A stretch of 64,000 nucleotides of DNA from the NCBI RefSeq assembly GCF_030504645.1, contig NZ_JAUKWQ010000003.1, positions 496,001-560,000 of the forward strand, read 5' to 3'. Origin of the DNA: Rhizobium oryzicola. Its GTDB lineage: Bacteria; Pseudomonadota; Alphaproteobacteria; Rhizobiales; Rhizobiaceae. This document shows positions 56,076 through 64,000 of this stretch, one piece after another (positions within the stretch are counted from its first letter, which is position 1; every line of letters starts with the position of its first letter). The notes beneath the pieces were generated by a model. The model worked only from the letters and a program-made list of their open reading frames with translations, was not told the origin of the DNA and searched no databases. The translations under genes were made by a program, and so were the position numbers.

Positions 56076-57157
56076 AGGCTCTTCCTTTCGGTAATCTTGA
56101 CGGCCTGGCCGTCCTTCAGTTGATGTACGCCAGCAGTCACGATCTGCTCGCCTTCCTTCAGGCCATCGAGCACTTTGACGATGGTGGACCCGGGCGCATG
56201 ATCTTCAACTGCCACCTTGCGGCGGCTTACCTTGGCGGCCGCGGCATCAACCACCCACACATAGGTCTGCCCGTCCTGCTCTGTCAGCAGTGCACTTGCG
56301 GGCAGGGTAATGCTGGAACGACCACCGAGGATGGTGGACGCGGTAACAATGGAGCCGAGACGAAAGGCGTCCGGCGGATTGACAAGCGTTACCTTCACGC
56401 GGCGCGTGCGCGTGGTGGCATCAGCAATCGGCGAAATTTCCCGCACTGTGCCCGCGGTTCGGATCGTCGGATCCAATTGCAGCGCAATGTCAAAGTTTGA
56501 GCCTACCTGCAATCGACCAATATTGCCTTCCGGAATATCGATCACCACTTCGCGGGGGTCGGGCCGAGCAATCGTCACGACGCTCTGGCCGGCCGAAACA
56601 GTCTGTCCGACTTCCGCAGACGTCGCGGTGACAACACCGTCGAATTCTGCAAGTAGCTGTGCGTAGCCAAGCTGCTCCTCCGCCTTGTCGAGATTGGCTT
56701 TTGCCTTAGCAACATTGGCATCAGCGGTCTTGAGCGCCTGCTGGGCCTGCTCCAGCGCGCTTTCCGTACCCGAGCGAGTTTCAGCAAGCTTCTTCTGCCG
56801 GTCAGCCGTTGTGGTGGCATTGGCCTGCTGGGCCTTTGCATTCGAGAGATCGGCTTCAGCGCTCTTCACGGAAAGTTCCAACGCGACGGAATCCAGAACG
56901 GCGACAACCTGGCCTTTCTTGACCGTGTCACCAACGCTGACCTTGCGGGCGACGACACGCCCCAGGACACGAAAGCCGAGTTCCGTTACATATTGAGCCT
57001 GCACTGCGCCGGGGGCCACAAGGGCGGTTGCGGCATCGTTCATCGCGATGACGCTCAGCACAGGACGAACCGGGGCGGGCTTATGCTCCTCCTGCTTCTG
57101 GCAGGCTGATAGAGCAAGCAGGGCAGCAATGGCAGCTGCGGTGGTCATTCGCGTCAT
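56072..57157 (-). CDS. RND periplasmic adaptor (membrane fusion protein), second
   Basis: A 361-residue lipoprotein adaptor: lipobox LSAC (Cys19), barrel-sandwich halves around GRVVARKVSVGDTVKKGQ and FDGVVTATSAEVGQTV, a long coiled-coil hairpin between them (about 98-165), then beta-barrel and membrane-proximal domains. Overlaps both neighbours by 4 bases. It is the second of two different adaptors in this operon. Confidence 0.92.
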   Translation of the reverse strand: MTRMTTAAAIAALLALSACQKQEEHKPAPVRPVLSVIAMNDAATALVAPGAVQAQYVTELGFRVLGRVVARKVSVGDTVKKGQVVAVLDSVALELSVKSAEADLSNAKAQQANATTTADRQKKLAETRSGTESALEQAQQALKTADANVAKAKANLDKAEEQLGYAQLLAEFDGVVTATSAEVGQTVSAGQSVVTIARPDPREVVIDIPEGNIGRLQVGSNFDIALQLDPTIRTAGTVREISPIADATTRTRRVKVTLVNPPDAFRLGSIVTASTILGGRSSITLPASALLTEQDGQTYVWVVDAAAAKVSRRKVAVEDHAPGSTIVKVLDGLKEGEQIVTAGVHQLKDGQAVKITERKSL

Positions 57158-58233
57158 TGCTGTTTCATCTCCTCATAGGCGACTTTTTCGCCAGGGCGGA
57201 TAAACTTGAGGCCTTCAACCACAACCATATCACCGGCTTTAAGGCCGCTGCTGACCAGCAAGATCCCCGTCTGATAGGACGCCACCTCAATGGGGTGACT
57301 TGAAACCTTCGACGTGGCCGGATCGACAACCCATACGCTGGGCTTGCCAAGCGTCGATGTCAGGGCAGACCACGGAAGTTCCAATTGCTCGAAAGTTCCT
57401 GATTGGAAACTTCCGACAACAGGCGCACCCAGCGGCAGTCCCGCGGATTGGTCGATCCCGACCTTCACCCGTATCGTGCCCGTGGTGGTGTCGATGGTGG
57501 GAGAAATTTCACGCACATCGGCAACCATCTTGCGAGAGGGGTCGGAAATGAGGGAAACGGTCACCCTCCCCTCGGGCTTGCGGTTCAGATAGAGCGATTC
57601 ATACACATCGAAGACCGCATCGCGCGGGCCATCATGCGCCAGCGAAAACACGGATTGCGCAGCTTGTGCCACCTGCCCAACTTCGGCGTCGCGCGCCGTG
57701 ATAATCCCGTCGGCATCGGCCCGCAGTTCGGTATAGGAGAGAGCATCACGCGCTGAATCCAGCGCTGCTTGGGCTGAGGCTACGCTTCCCTGCGCCGTGG
57801 TTAGGGTTTCACGGGCTGAATCAAGCGCTGCCTGCGTCGTGACTTGCGTCCCGAAAAGGCTCTGCTGGCGCTGAAAGGCAAGCCGTGCCTGCACCTCTTG
57901 CGCCTTTGCCGAATTGAGGTTCGCTTCGGCAACTGCGACATCTGCCAGCTGCTGTTCGGCATCAATCCTGGCAAGCAGGTCTCCGGCCTTGACCACAGCC
58001 CCAACGTCCACCTTGCGCTCAACGATGCGACCGCTGACGCGGAAAGATAAATTACTTTGTACACGTGCACTGATGTCGCCCGTTACCGACGCCACCTTGC
58101 GACGCTGTTCCTCAGCAACCTTCACAATCTTCACCGTTGTCGGCGCTGATGCTTTCTGCTGCTCTTCCTTTTGGCAAGCAGTTAGAAGCAACGCAGCGGT
58201 TGTGAACACAATTGATATTCGGGCGTTTCGCAT
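57154..58233 (-). CDS. RND periplasmic adaptor (membrane fusion protein), first
   Basis: A 359-residue lipoprotein adaptor, distinct from its neighbour: lipobox LTAC, then GRIVERKVDVGAVVKAGD, a coiled-coil hairpin with two similar segments (ALDSARETLTTAQGSV and ALDSARDALSY, about 135-170), and ADGIITARDAEVGQVA. ATG 58233 has AAGGG 7 bases upstream; further in-frame residues to 58290 lie in the operator. First gene of the efflux operon. Two adaptors plus one RND pump recall TriABC, where both adaptors are needed. Confidence 0.92.
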   Translation of the reverse strand: MRNARISIVFTTAALLLTACQKEEQQKASAPTTVKIVKVAEEQRRKVASVTGDISARVQSNLSFRVSGRIVERKVDVGAVVKAGDLLARIDAEQQLADVAVAEANLNSAKAQEVQARLAFQRQQSLFGTQVTTQAALDSARETLTTAQGSVASAQAALDSARDALSYTELRADADGIITARDAEVGQVAQAAQSVFSLAHDGPRDAVFDVYESLYLNRKPEGRVTVSLISDPSRKMVADVREISPTIDTTTGTIRVKVGIDQSAGLPLGAPVVGSFQSGTFEQLELPWSALTSTLGKPSVWVVDPATSKVSSHPIEVASYQTGILLVSSGLKAGDMVVVEGLKFIRPGEKVAYEEMKQQ

Positions 58234-58270
58234 CGATGAACCCTTGTGGCAGACATCAGATCGGATATAA

Positions 58271-58290
58271 TTGACTGACCGGTTAGTCAA
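58271..58290. promoter_or_regulatory. TetR operator between efflux operon and tetR-type gene
   Basis: TTGACTGACCGGTTAGTCAA is a 20-base near-perfect palindrome (one mismatched pair). On the minus strand its outer TTGACT can be the -35 of the efflux operon, with TATCCG 17 bases downstream as a weak -10. A bound repressor would block the promoter. It is the only strong dyad in the divergent spacer. Confidence 0.8.
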
Positions 58291-58318
58291 TAGGAACTCG
58301 CTTCAAATTTGGAATTGG

Positions 58319-58951
58319 ATGAAGGAAATGCGCTGCAAGCTTAAGCTGACACGAGCCGAACAGAAGGCGCTTAGACCGCAACAAATTATAGATGCAGCCT
58401 TTGAGGAATTCGCGAGAAATGGATTTGCCGCCACTCGCGTGGAAGATATCGCAGCACGCATAGGCGTTACCAAAGGTACCGTTTACGTTTACTTCGCGAC
58501 AAAGGAAGACCTTTTCGCTGCTGTAGTAATGCAGGTATCGCAACCTTTCGCGGAAATGATTCCATATATAGAAGCCGTGGAAGGAACGTATCAGGAGCGA
58601 CTTAAAAAGGTGATACGATTATTCTATGACAAGCTGATGGTTGATCGCCGGGCCCGAGAACTCATCCGCTTCATGATTTCCGAAGCACCGCGCTTTCCTG
58701 ATCTTGTCGACCGCCATGACGACGAGTTCATGGCCCCGATTGCCACGCGCATAAAAAGTCTGATCGACCAAGGGGTCGCCGCTGGCGAATTTCGCGATGG
58801 ACCCGCCAGCTGGTTTGCGGAGATTATCTGCGCGCCAGCGCTCATGATGACATTCACAAGGGTTCTTTTCGATAATCGGCGTCCGCTGGATGAGGCGAAG
58901 TTCGTCGAAGCTCACATTGATATCATGATGAATGGACTCGCGGCGAATTAG
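58319..58951 (+). CDS. TetR-family repressor of the RND efflux operon
   Basis: A 210-residue TetR regulator: N-terminal HTH (about 18-65, ARIGVTKGTVYVYFATKEDL) and an all-helical ligand domain. It is divergent from the adaptor-adaptor-pump operon with a palindromic operator between, the AcrR/TtgR arrangement in which substrates of the pump release the repressor. Start is uncertain: ATG 58319, or ATG 58328 which has AAGGA too close. DNA around the start is AT-richer than its neighbours. Confidence 0.88.
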   Translation: MKEMRCKLKLTRAEQKALRPQQIIDAAFEEFARNGFAATRVEDIAARIGVTKGTVYVYFATKEDLFAAVVMQVSQPFAEMIPYIEAVEGTYQERLKKVIRLFYDKLMVDRRARELIRFMISEAPRFPDLVDRHDDEFMAPIATRIKSLIDQGVAAGEFRDGPASWFAEIICAPALMMTFTRVLFDNRRPLDEAKFVEAHIDIMMNGLAAN

Positions 58952-59012
58952 CGGGCACGGAACAATCACCCACAGGTAAGGTTAGAGCGCGGTTATCCTA
59001 TGGAGGAATATT

Positions 59013-59570
59013 ATGAATCGCGGCTCAATCCTGAAAGCTGCCAGTGCAGCCGCCCTCATTCCCGCCCTGTCCATTGCCGGCATCGCAACAGCTCAGCCCA
59101 GAACGAGTATGGGAAATGCCGCAAAAAAGCACGCGACAGAAACAAAAAGGGTTGGCTCCCTCTCGCTTGCGACAAGCCGCATTGCAACCTCCAAGGCCAG
59201 CGACCCGATGGTCAAGGAATTCGCCAAGTGGGAGGTGGCGGAACAAGAAACCATCGCCGACATCCTGACATCAGCTGAAACCGGTAAAGCCGAGGGCGCT
59301 CTGAACCCACCCACCGAGCGCGAAACGGAAGCCAATCTGGACGCCGCGGGCAGGACCAGCCTCCAGAAGCTACAAGGCCTTTCAGGCGCGGATTTCGACA
59401 AGACCTATATCGCTGCCCAGTTGGATGGCCATCGGCAGTTGCTCGCAATCCAGGAAGATTATCTGAAGATCGGCAAAAACCGCGCGCAGCTCAGCATCAC
59501 GAAGCTCGCACGCGGCCAGATCCGGGAACATATCGATCATCTCGAAATGCTTCGTTCGAAGCTTGGCTAA
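59013..59570 (+). CDS. Exported DUF4142 protein
   Basis: A 185-residue secreted protein with a signal peptide (residues 1-27, ending GIATA-QPRT) and a DUF4142 domain, a ferritin-like helical bundle (ASDPMVKEFAKWEVAEQE, AQLDGHRQLLAIQEDYL). The metal-binding residues of true ferritins are not evident. Members are periplasmic proteins linked to stress, but no activity is established. GGAGGA precedes ATG 59013. Confidence 0.85.
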   Translation: MNRGSILKAASAAALIPALSIAGIATAQPRTSMGNAAKKHATETKRVGSLSLATSRIATSKASDPMVKEFAKWEVAEQETIADILTSAETGKAEGALNPPTERETEANLDAAGRTSLQKLQGLSGADFDKTYIAAQLDGHRQLLAIQEDYLKIGKNRAQLSITKLARGQIREHIDHLEMLRSKLG

Positions 59571-59621
59571 CCCATGGCTTCGTTGGCGCTCTGTATGTTG
59601 GGATACGGGGCGCCAAGATAT

Positions 59622-60098
59622 TCAACGAGCCTTTAACTGCGCGACGCAACGGTCCCTCTGCTGCGTGAGTGAGACGTCGCGCACGCGCTTGAGCGCAGAA
59701 CGTGCCTGAGATTTAAAACGCTTTATAAGATCCGGCTTGCCATCCAACCCCTTGTTGAAGCAGGCGGCTTCAAGATCAATGCCATTATCAGCCATTCGCA
59801 ACACCGCAGTCGGGTTTCGGGTCAGAGCGTTGCTAACGGCAGAATCCAGGGCCTGCGTTTGCGCCGGGTCCGTTGCCGTGCGGATTGTCGGCACCAGATG
59901 AAGCCAGGAGGACTGCCCTGCCTCGATATGCGACAATAACTGTGGCCATTGTCCAGCCTTGACGATGGCAGCCAGCGTTGTTGCGGCTCCCTTCACCTTG
60001 AGATCATGCCGAACTGTGGATGGTTGAAGAGGTGCAGCGGCGAAGGCCGCAGCGGGAAACAGACCAAATGCCACTACCGATACGCGAATCAAACGCAT
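59622..60098 (-). CDS. Exported protein of unknown function
   Basis: A 158-residue protein with a clear signal peptide (MRLIRVSVVAFGLFPAAAFA, cut before APLQP). The mature part is mostly helical, with two cysteines (EAACFNKG and DRCVAQLK) that may form a disulphide. I do not recognise the family. GAGGGG lies 6 bases before ATG 60098. It converges with the DUF4142 gene across 51 bases holding a weak dyad. Confidence 0.7.
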   Translation of the reverse strand: MRLIRVSVVAFGLFPAAAFAAAPLQPSTVRHDLKVKGAATTLAAIVKAGQWPQLLSHIEAGQSSWLHLVPTIRTATDPAQTQALDSAVSNALTRNPTAVLRMADNGIDLEAACFNKGLDGKPDLIKRFKSQARSALKRVRDVSLTQQRDRCVAQLKAR

Positions 60099-60247
60099 GA
60101 AAAGCCCCTCTGAACACACGCAGAAGATAGTTCCTACCTTACGATCCTGCTGCAAGGTGGAAAATAGGAGTTTCCTTTGTCTTTTTCGTGATCACTAAGA
60201 TGAGAAGCACTCACATCAGCATATTTTTTTAATCGATTAGCAAATGT

Positions 60248-60279
60248 TTTAGGAGCAGGTGATCTCACCCGCTCCTAAA
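60248..60279 (-). terminator. Hairpin terminator of the DUF992 gene
   Basis: Inverted repeat with arms of about 13 bases (TAGGAGCAGGTGA and TCACCCGCTCCTA, one mismatch) plus flanking A/T pairs, 16 bases past the DUF992 stop. Flanks are A/T rich without a clean T run. Confidence 0.6.
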
Positions 60280-60295
60280 TTTAGGCAAATATCTC

Positions 60296-60826
60296 TTACG
60301 TCCCCGGCGTCAAGGTAACAGATGTGCCGGTTGCTGCGAGGTTGAGGCCAAGCTGACCGGTAACGCTCACGGTCTGCAGATGGATTGAACCGGAGGTACC
60401 GCCAATCAGAATGTTGGTACCAACGCCGGCACCCACGGTGACTTCAGCCGTGGCACCCTGATAGAGGCCACCGAGCGAGCCGTGGTGATAGCCAGCGGTC
60501 GGAGCGAAAACAGCCCAGATCAGACGGCTGCGGGTGGTGAAACCCAGATCGACGCCCATCTTGCGAATAACGCCGGTGTATCGATCCAGCGGCTCGCTGC
60601 CGATCGTCGACGTAAAGACGCATTCCGCTTCCTTGGCGGAACCGAGCACATAGCCAACGCCGCCACCGATCGAGCAATCCAGATAACCGATACGAACGCC
60701 ACCGCGCTCATCCGTTTCCTGATAGACCGGCGCGCGATCACGACGAACCAGATCCGCGGAAAGCGCAGTACCTGCACTTGCCAACACAGGCAGCGATGCA
60801 ACTGCCACGGCGAAAATCTTCTTCAT
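60296..60826 (-). CDS. Exported DUF992 protein
   Basis: A 176-residue secreted protein: signal peptide (MKKIFAVAVASLPVLASAGT, cut near LSADL), then the DUF992 core RIGYLDCSIGGGVGYVLGSA with a cysteine pair (LDC and AEC), and a glycine/threonine-rich beta C-terminus typical of small barrel proteins. DUF992 proteins are common in rhizobia and Brucella relatives; function unknown. AAGGAG lies 8 bases before ATG 60826. Confidence 0.88.
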   Translation of the reverse strand: MKKIFAVAVASLPVLASAGTALSADLVRRDRAPVYQETDERGGVRIGYLDCSIGGGVGYVLGSAKEAECVFTSTIGSEPLDRYTGVIRKMGVDLGFTTRSRLIWAVFAPTAGYHHGSLGGLYQGATAEVTVGAGVGTNILIGGTSGSIHLQTVSVTGQLGLNLAATGTSVTLTPGT

Positions 60827-61072
60827 CCCTGTACTCCTTATCATTATCTCATTTCACTGGCCGCCGGATTGAGACTCAAACCCCGACCTCACGGCAGTGC
60901 TGTTCAACGCTTATGGCAAAAGAATGATCCATGGCGTCAATCACGATTTCGCAGACCTATTATGTGTGGGCTTGGAGGATAGAACCGTGATCTGCATCAA
61001 GCCTGCCATCATGCGCTCAGATTGGCATCGGTCAGGTAAGCGCCTATAACGGCCTTGGGTGGAGACTGCGGA

Positions 61073-61738
61073 ATGCGACTGCTGATCGTTGAAGATAATC
61101 ATGAACTGGCGGCATGGCTCGGCAAGGCATTGACGCAGGCCAAATACGCGGTCGACATTGCCCATGATGGCGAGGAGGCCGAGCACCTTCTCGCGGTCGC
61201 CGATTACGCTGCCATCATTCTGGACCTGTCGCTGCCGAAAATCGACGGCATGACATTGCTGAAGCAGATCCGGCATGCCGGCCGCAAAGTGCCCGTCATC
61301 ATCTTGACAGCCAATGCCTCGCTTGATGGCCGCGTGGCAGGCCTAGACTCTGGTGCCGACGATTACCTGGCAAAACCCTTCGACCTGCCGGAACTGGAGG
61401 CGCGGCTGCGCGCGCTCATTCGGCGTGGCCACGACAAGGCAAGCCCCGAAATTGCCTTGGGCGACCTTGTTCTCAACAGCCTGACCCGGCAGTTTCTCCT
61501 GAAGGGCGAGCTTCTGGCGCTCACGCCAAGGGAGCATTCCGTTCTGGAATACCTCATTCTCAAGGCCGGCAGCACGGTGACGAAAACCGCCCTTTCGGAA
61601 AACCTCTTCGGGTTTGACGGCGAAGCCGATCCGAGTGCTGTCGAAATCTATGTCCATCGGGTCCGCAAGAAGCTGGAGGGCGCGTCGGTACAGATCGCCA
61701 CATTAAGAGGCCTTGGTTATATGCTGCGGGTGGCCTGA
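61073..61738 (+). CDS. OmpR-family response regulator (TctD/QseB-like)
   Basis: A 221-residue regulator: receiver with D51 as phospho-acceptor (IILDLSLPKIDG), Thr in ILTANAS, Lys in LAKPFDL, then a winged-helix DNA-binding domain (about 125-220, LTPREHSVLEYL and VHRVRKKLEG). GGAGA lies upstream of ATG 61073. Shares one base with the kinase start (TGATG). TctD-like proteins often control tricarboxylate uptake, but no tct transporter is in the window, so the target is unknown. Confidence 0.9.
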   Translation: MRLLIVEDNHELAAWLGKALTQAKYAVDIAHDGEEAEHLLAVADYAAIILDLSLPKIDGMTLLKQIRHAGRKVPVIILTANASLDGRVAGLDSGADDYLAKPFDLPELEARLRALIRRGHDKASPEIALGDLVLNSLTRQFLLKGELLALTPREHSVLEYLILKAGSTVTKTALSENLFGFDGEADPSAVEIYVHRVRKKLEGASVQIATLRGLGYMLRVA

Positions 61739-63141
61739 TGGCTCTATCGCCCTCGGCAGCACTGTCGCGGATGATCCGGCGGCTACGCCACAGTCTGCGC
61801 ATCCAGCTGCTGGCCTGGATCATGGTGACGCTGGCGGGAGTCGTCAGCTTCAACCTCTATGCCGGCCTGCGACAGGCGCGGGAAACGGCAACCCTCGTTA
61901 CCGACCAGATGCTGCTGGGCTCCGCGCGCATGATTGCCGAGGCGGTGCGCGTCGATGCGGGCGGCAATATGGAGGTGGATATTCCACCCGCCGCGCTTGA
62001 AATCTTCGACACAGGCTTCGGCGACCGGGTCTATTATAGGGTGACATCGGTCTGGGGTAGTCTTGTTTCAGGCTATGTGGACCTGAAGAGCCCGGACATC
62101 GAGCGCGAAGGCCAGGATATTCTTTTCCGCAATACGAGCCTGCGCGCCATGACGCTGACCCATCCCGTCGTAGGACTTGGTCCGGATGGCGCCGTCAGCG
62201 TCACCGTTGCCGTCACCCGCTTCAGCCAACAGGCCATGCGAACCGATCTTTGGTTTTCTGATTTCAATGATCAGATCCTGCTCGTCATCGTGGCTGGCCT
62301 GGTCACGGTATTCGGGCTGCAGCGCGGTCTTGCACCTGTCCTGCGCCTTCGCGACGCGGTGCGTCAACGACGTCGCGATCAACTGGAGCCGTTTGACGAA
62401 CAGCTGGTTCAAAGAGAACTGCGCCCGCTCGTAGCAGCGCTCAATGATTACATGACCCGCGTGCAAGGCCAGATGGCCGCGCAACGCCGGTTCGTGGCCA
62501 ATGCCGCACATCAGCTGCGCACGCCGCTGACGCTGCTTGCCACACAGGCCAGCTTCGCCGCCCGCGAAAACGACCCAAGCCGCCGGGAAGAGGCGCTGCA
62601 GGCCCTGGTCCGCAGCACGAGGCAGGCAACGCGCCTGGCGGAACAGCTTTTGACCCTCACCCGCGCCGAGCCGGGAAGCCGTGCGCCCCGCGCCGACCGC
62701 ATCGACATGACAGCAGTCGCCCGGCAGGTTCTCGAAGCACATGCGGAGCAGGCCCTTCGCAAGAACATCGATCTTGGTCTCGAAGCCGAAGGCGAAGCCA
62801 TCGTCATCGGCGATGGCACCATGCTGCGCGAGATGGTGGTGAACCTCGTGGACAACGCTCTGCGCTATACGCCGGACGGCGGCCGCGTGACCGTCAATGT
62901 TCGGGGGACCGATGATCGGATCCTGGTAAGCGTGGATGACAACGGCCCTGGTATTCCCGAGGCCGAGCGCCATCAGGTGCTCGAGCGGTTTTACCGCATC
63001 ATGGGCACGCAAGCCGAAGGCAGCGGTCTCGGGCTCGCCATCGTCAAGGAAGTCGTCGAAGGCGCAGGCGGCACGGTGACGCTTGGCACATCGGATGGTG
63101 GCGGGCTGCATGTCGAGGTAAAGATACCGGCGGCGAACTGA
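61738..63141 (+). CDS. Sensor histidine kinase (TctE-like)
   Basis: A 467-residue membrane kinase. The first helix (about 22-44), a periplasmic sensor of about 130 residues (TctE N-terminal type), and a second helix (about 178-197) are followed by HisKA with H box NAAHQLRTPLTLL (about 263) and HATPase with NLVDNALRYT, DDNGPGIP and GSGLGLAIV. Cognate partner of the preceding regulator. The gene ends 38 bases from the convergent phosphate transporter; a weak 8-base-arm dyad overlaps its stop. Confidence 0.92.
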   Translation: MALSPSAALSRMIRRLRHSLRIQLLAWIMVTLAGVVSFNLYAGLRQARETATLVTDQMLLGSARMIAEAVRVDAGGNMEVDIPPAALEIFDTGFGDRVYYRVTSVWGSLVSGYVDLKSPDIEREGQDILFRNTSLRAMTLTHPVVGLGPDGAVSVTVAVTRFSQQAMRTDLWFSDFNDQILLVIVAGLVTVFGLQRGLAPVLRLRDAVRQRRRDQLEPFDEQLVQRELRPLVAALNDYMTRVQGQMAAQRRFVANAAHQLRTPLTLLATQASFAARENDPSRREEALQALVRSTRQATRLAEQLLTLTRAEPGSRAPRADRIDMTAVARQVLEAHAEQALRKNIDLGLEAEGEAIVIGDGTMLREMVVNLVDNALRYTPDGGRVTVNVRGTDDRILVSVDDNGPGIPEAERHQVLERFYRIMGTQAEGSGLGLAIVKEVVEGAGGTVTLGTSDGGGLHVEVKIPAAN

Positions 63142-63179
63142 ACACCGCCGGTCAAGTGGAAAGTTGAAAGGCCGACGCG

Positions 63180-64000
63180 TCAGAAGACCTGACGCAACAG
63201 GATGAACAGCAGGGAGGACAAAGCAATCGACGCAGGAAGCGTCAGCACCCATGCCAGCAGCATATTGCGAACGGTCGACCATTGCAGGCCGGAGCCATTG
63301 GCAGCCATGGTGCCTGCCACACCGGATGAAAGCACATGCGTGGTAGAGACTGGCAGCCCGAGATGGTCAGCTGCGCCGATCGTGACCATGGCAACCACCT
63401 CAGCAGCTGCACCCTGTCCGTACGTTAGATGTGTCTTGCCAATCTTTTCGCCGACAGTGACAACAATCCGCTTCCAGCCAACCATCGTCCCGAGGCCAAG
63501 CGCCAGCGCGACAGCCACCTTAACCCACAGCGGGATGAACTTGGTCGCATTATCCACGGCCGCATGATAGGCCTTGACCGCGTTGAGGTCGTCCGCCTGC
63601 ATGGGCAGAAGCTTGTTCTTGTCGATCAGCTTCAGAGCCTCACCGATCAGATAGATGTCATTGCGAATATTGCCGATCAGCGAGGTCGGGACGGCTTCCA
63701 GCGTCGGAAACTTCGAAATCTGCTCCGTGGAGCTATGCACGAATTGCTGCAAGGCAAGCGTGGTATTGTCATTCCACTTCTTCGTTTTGACGGCATTGGA
63801 TACTTCGGCACGTGCGTCAGTCACCGTGAGGCCAGGCTTCACGTATTTCTGCAGAGCGGCTTCCACGTTATGGGAAGCAATTTCGTAAGCGCGCAGATAT
63901 TGCGCATCCGGCGTGCGGTTGAGTGCGAAGGCGGTCGGCACGAGACCGATCAGAATGAGCATGATCAAGCCCATACCCTTCTGCCCGTCATTGGAGCCGT
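63180..64000 (-). CDS. pit: PiT-family inorganic phosphate transporter (3' part, cut by window edge)
   Basis: The C-terminal 270 or so residues of a low-affinity phosphate/H+ (or metal-phosphate) symporter. Both PiT signatures are visible: GSNDGQKGMG at the very edge (about 63965-63998), and near the C-terminus VTIGAADHLGLPVSTTHVLS. A central hydrophilic, helical loop (LRAYEIASHNVEAALQKYV onward) is typical of the PitA type in proteobacteria. The reading frame is open to base 64000, so the start lies outside the window. Confidence 0.93.
   Translation of the reverse strand, partial: GSNDGQKGMGLIMLILIGLVPTAFALNRTPDAQYLRAYEIASHNVEAALQKYVKPGLTVTDARAEVSNAVKTKKWNDNTTLALQQFVHSSTEQISKFPTLEAVPTSLIGNIRNDIYLIGEALKLIDKNKLLPMQADDLNAVKAYHAAVDNATKFIPLWVKVAVALALGLGTMVGWKRIVVTVGEKIGKTHLTYGQGAAAEVVAMVTIGAADHLGLPVSTTHVLSSGVAGTMAANGSGLQWSTVRNMLLAWVLTLPASIALSSLLFILLRQVF

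Noticed and set aside
59583..59616. Dyad TTGGCGC/GCGCCAA between the DUF4142 and unknown exported genes
   Set aside because: Seven-base arms and a 20-base loop are too weak to call a terminator.
63126..63152. Dyad ACCGGCGG/CCGCCGGT over the sensor kinase stop
   Set aside because: Eight-base arms, 11-base loop and no T run; kept only as a remark.

Overview
The window looks like chromosomal or chromid DNA of an alphaproteobacterium of the Rhizobiaceae, closest in flavour to Agrobacterium/Rhizobium. Reasons: a RepA/RepB partition pair of the repABC type, an AtBphP1-like bacteriophytochrome with its response regulators, HWE-type kinase chemistry, a DUF992 secreted protein, many ABC importers for plant-derived solutes, GC-rich coding sequence and good AGGAGG-type ribosome sites. 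No rRNA, tRNA, CRISPR array or complete insertion sequence was seen. The taxon is inferred from gene content only.

Layout. 1-5.8 kb: a decayed short-chain dehydrogenase, a PilZ protein, a free receiver, and a red-light operon (bacteriophytochrome, receiver, receiver-kinase) followed by a LuxR solo. 6.0-9.8 kb: a soluble globin-coupled chemoreceptor converging on repB-repA; no repC is present. 10.0-14.8 kb: hydroxycinnamate (ferulate/coumarate) catabolism, with a feruloyl-CoA synthetase, a hydratase/lyase, an aromatic acid permease and a divergent MarR regulator. A MITE-like element lies between the synthetase and the regulator. 14.8-19.0 kb: D-amino acid aminotransferase, D-2-hydroxyacid dehydrogenase, an exported haloperoxidase-like hydrolase and an isochorismatase. 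19.1-28.8 kb: a LysR regulator divergent from a peptide-type ABC importer with a CocE-type acyl hydrolase and a CapA-like protein.

28.8-31.3 kb: a Zn/Cd/Pb-exporting P-type ATPase with a 33-residue membrane protein behind it, a hexanucleotide repeat coding an Asp-His run, and a MerR-type promoter but no MerR gene. 31.5-36.4 kb: an inositol-monophosphatase family enzyme converging on a four-gene ABC importer that carries a three-unit Pho box, so it is probably a phosphate-starvation importer of an organophosphorus compound. 36.5-46.3 kb: a pectin-fragment regulon (IclR regulator, GH105 hydrolase, sugar ABC importer, three consecutive Gfo/Idh/MocA oxidoreductases).

46.3-52.9 kb: a GAF/degenerate GGDEF/EAL phosphodiesterase, a diheme-type membrane anchor with a 2Fe-2S domain but no cyclase domain, translationally coupled to a large MscS channel, and an esterase lipoprotein. 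53.0-59.0 kb: a TetR-controlled RND pump with two membrane fusion proteins. 59.0-64.0 kb: DUF4142, an unknown exported protein, DUF992, a TctD/TctE-like two-component system, and the 3' part of a PiT phosphate transporter cut by the window edge.
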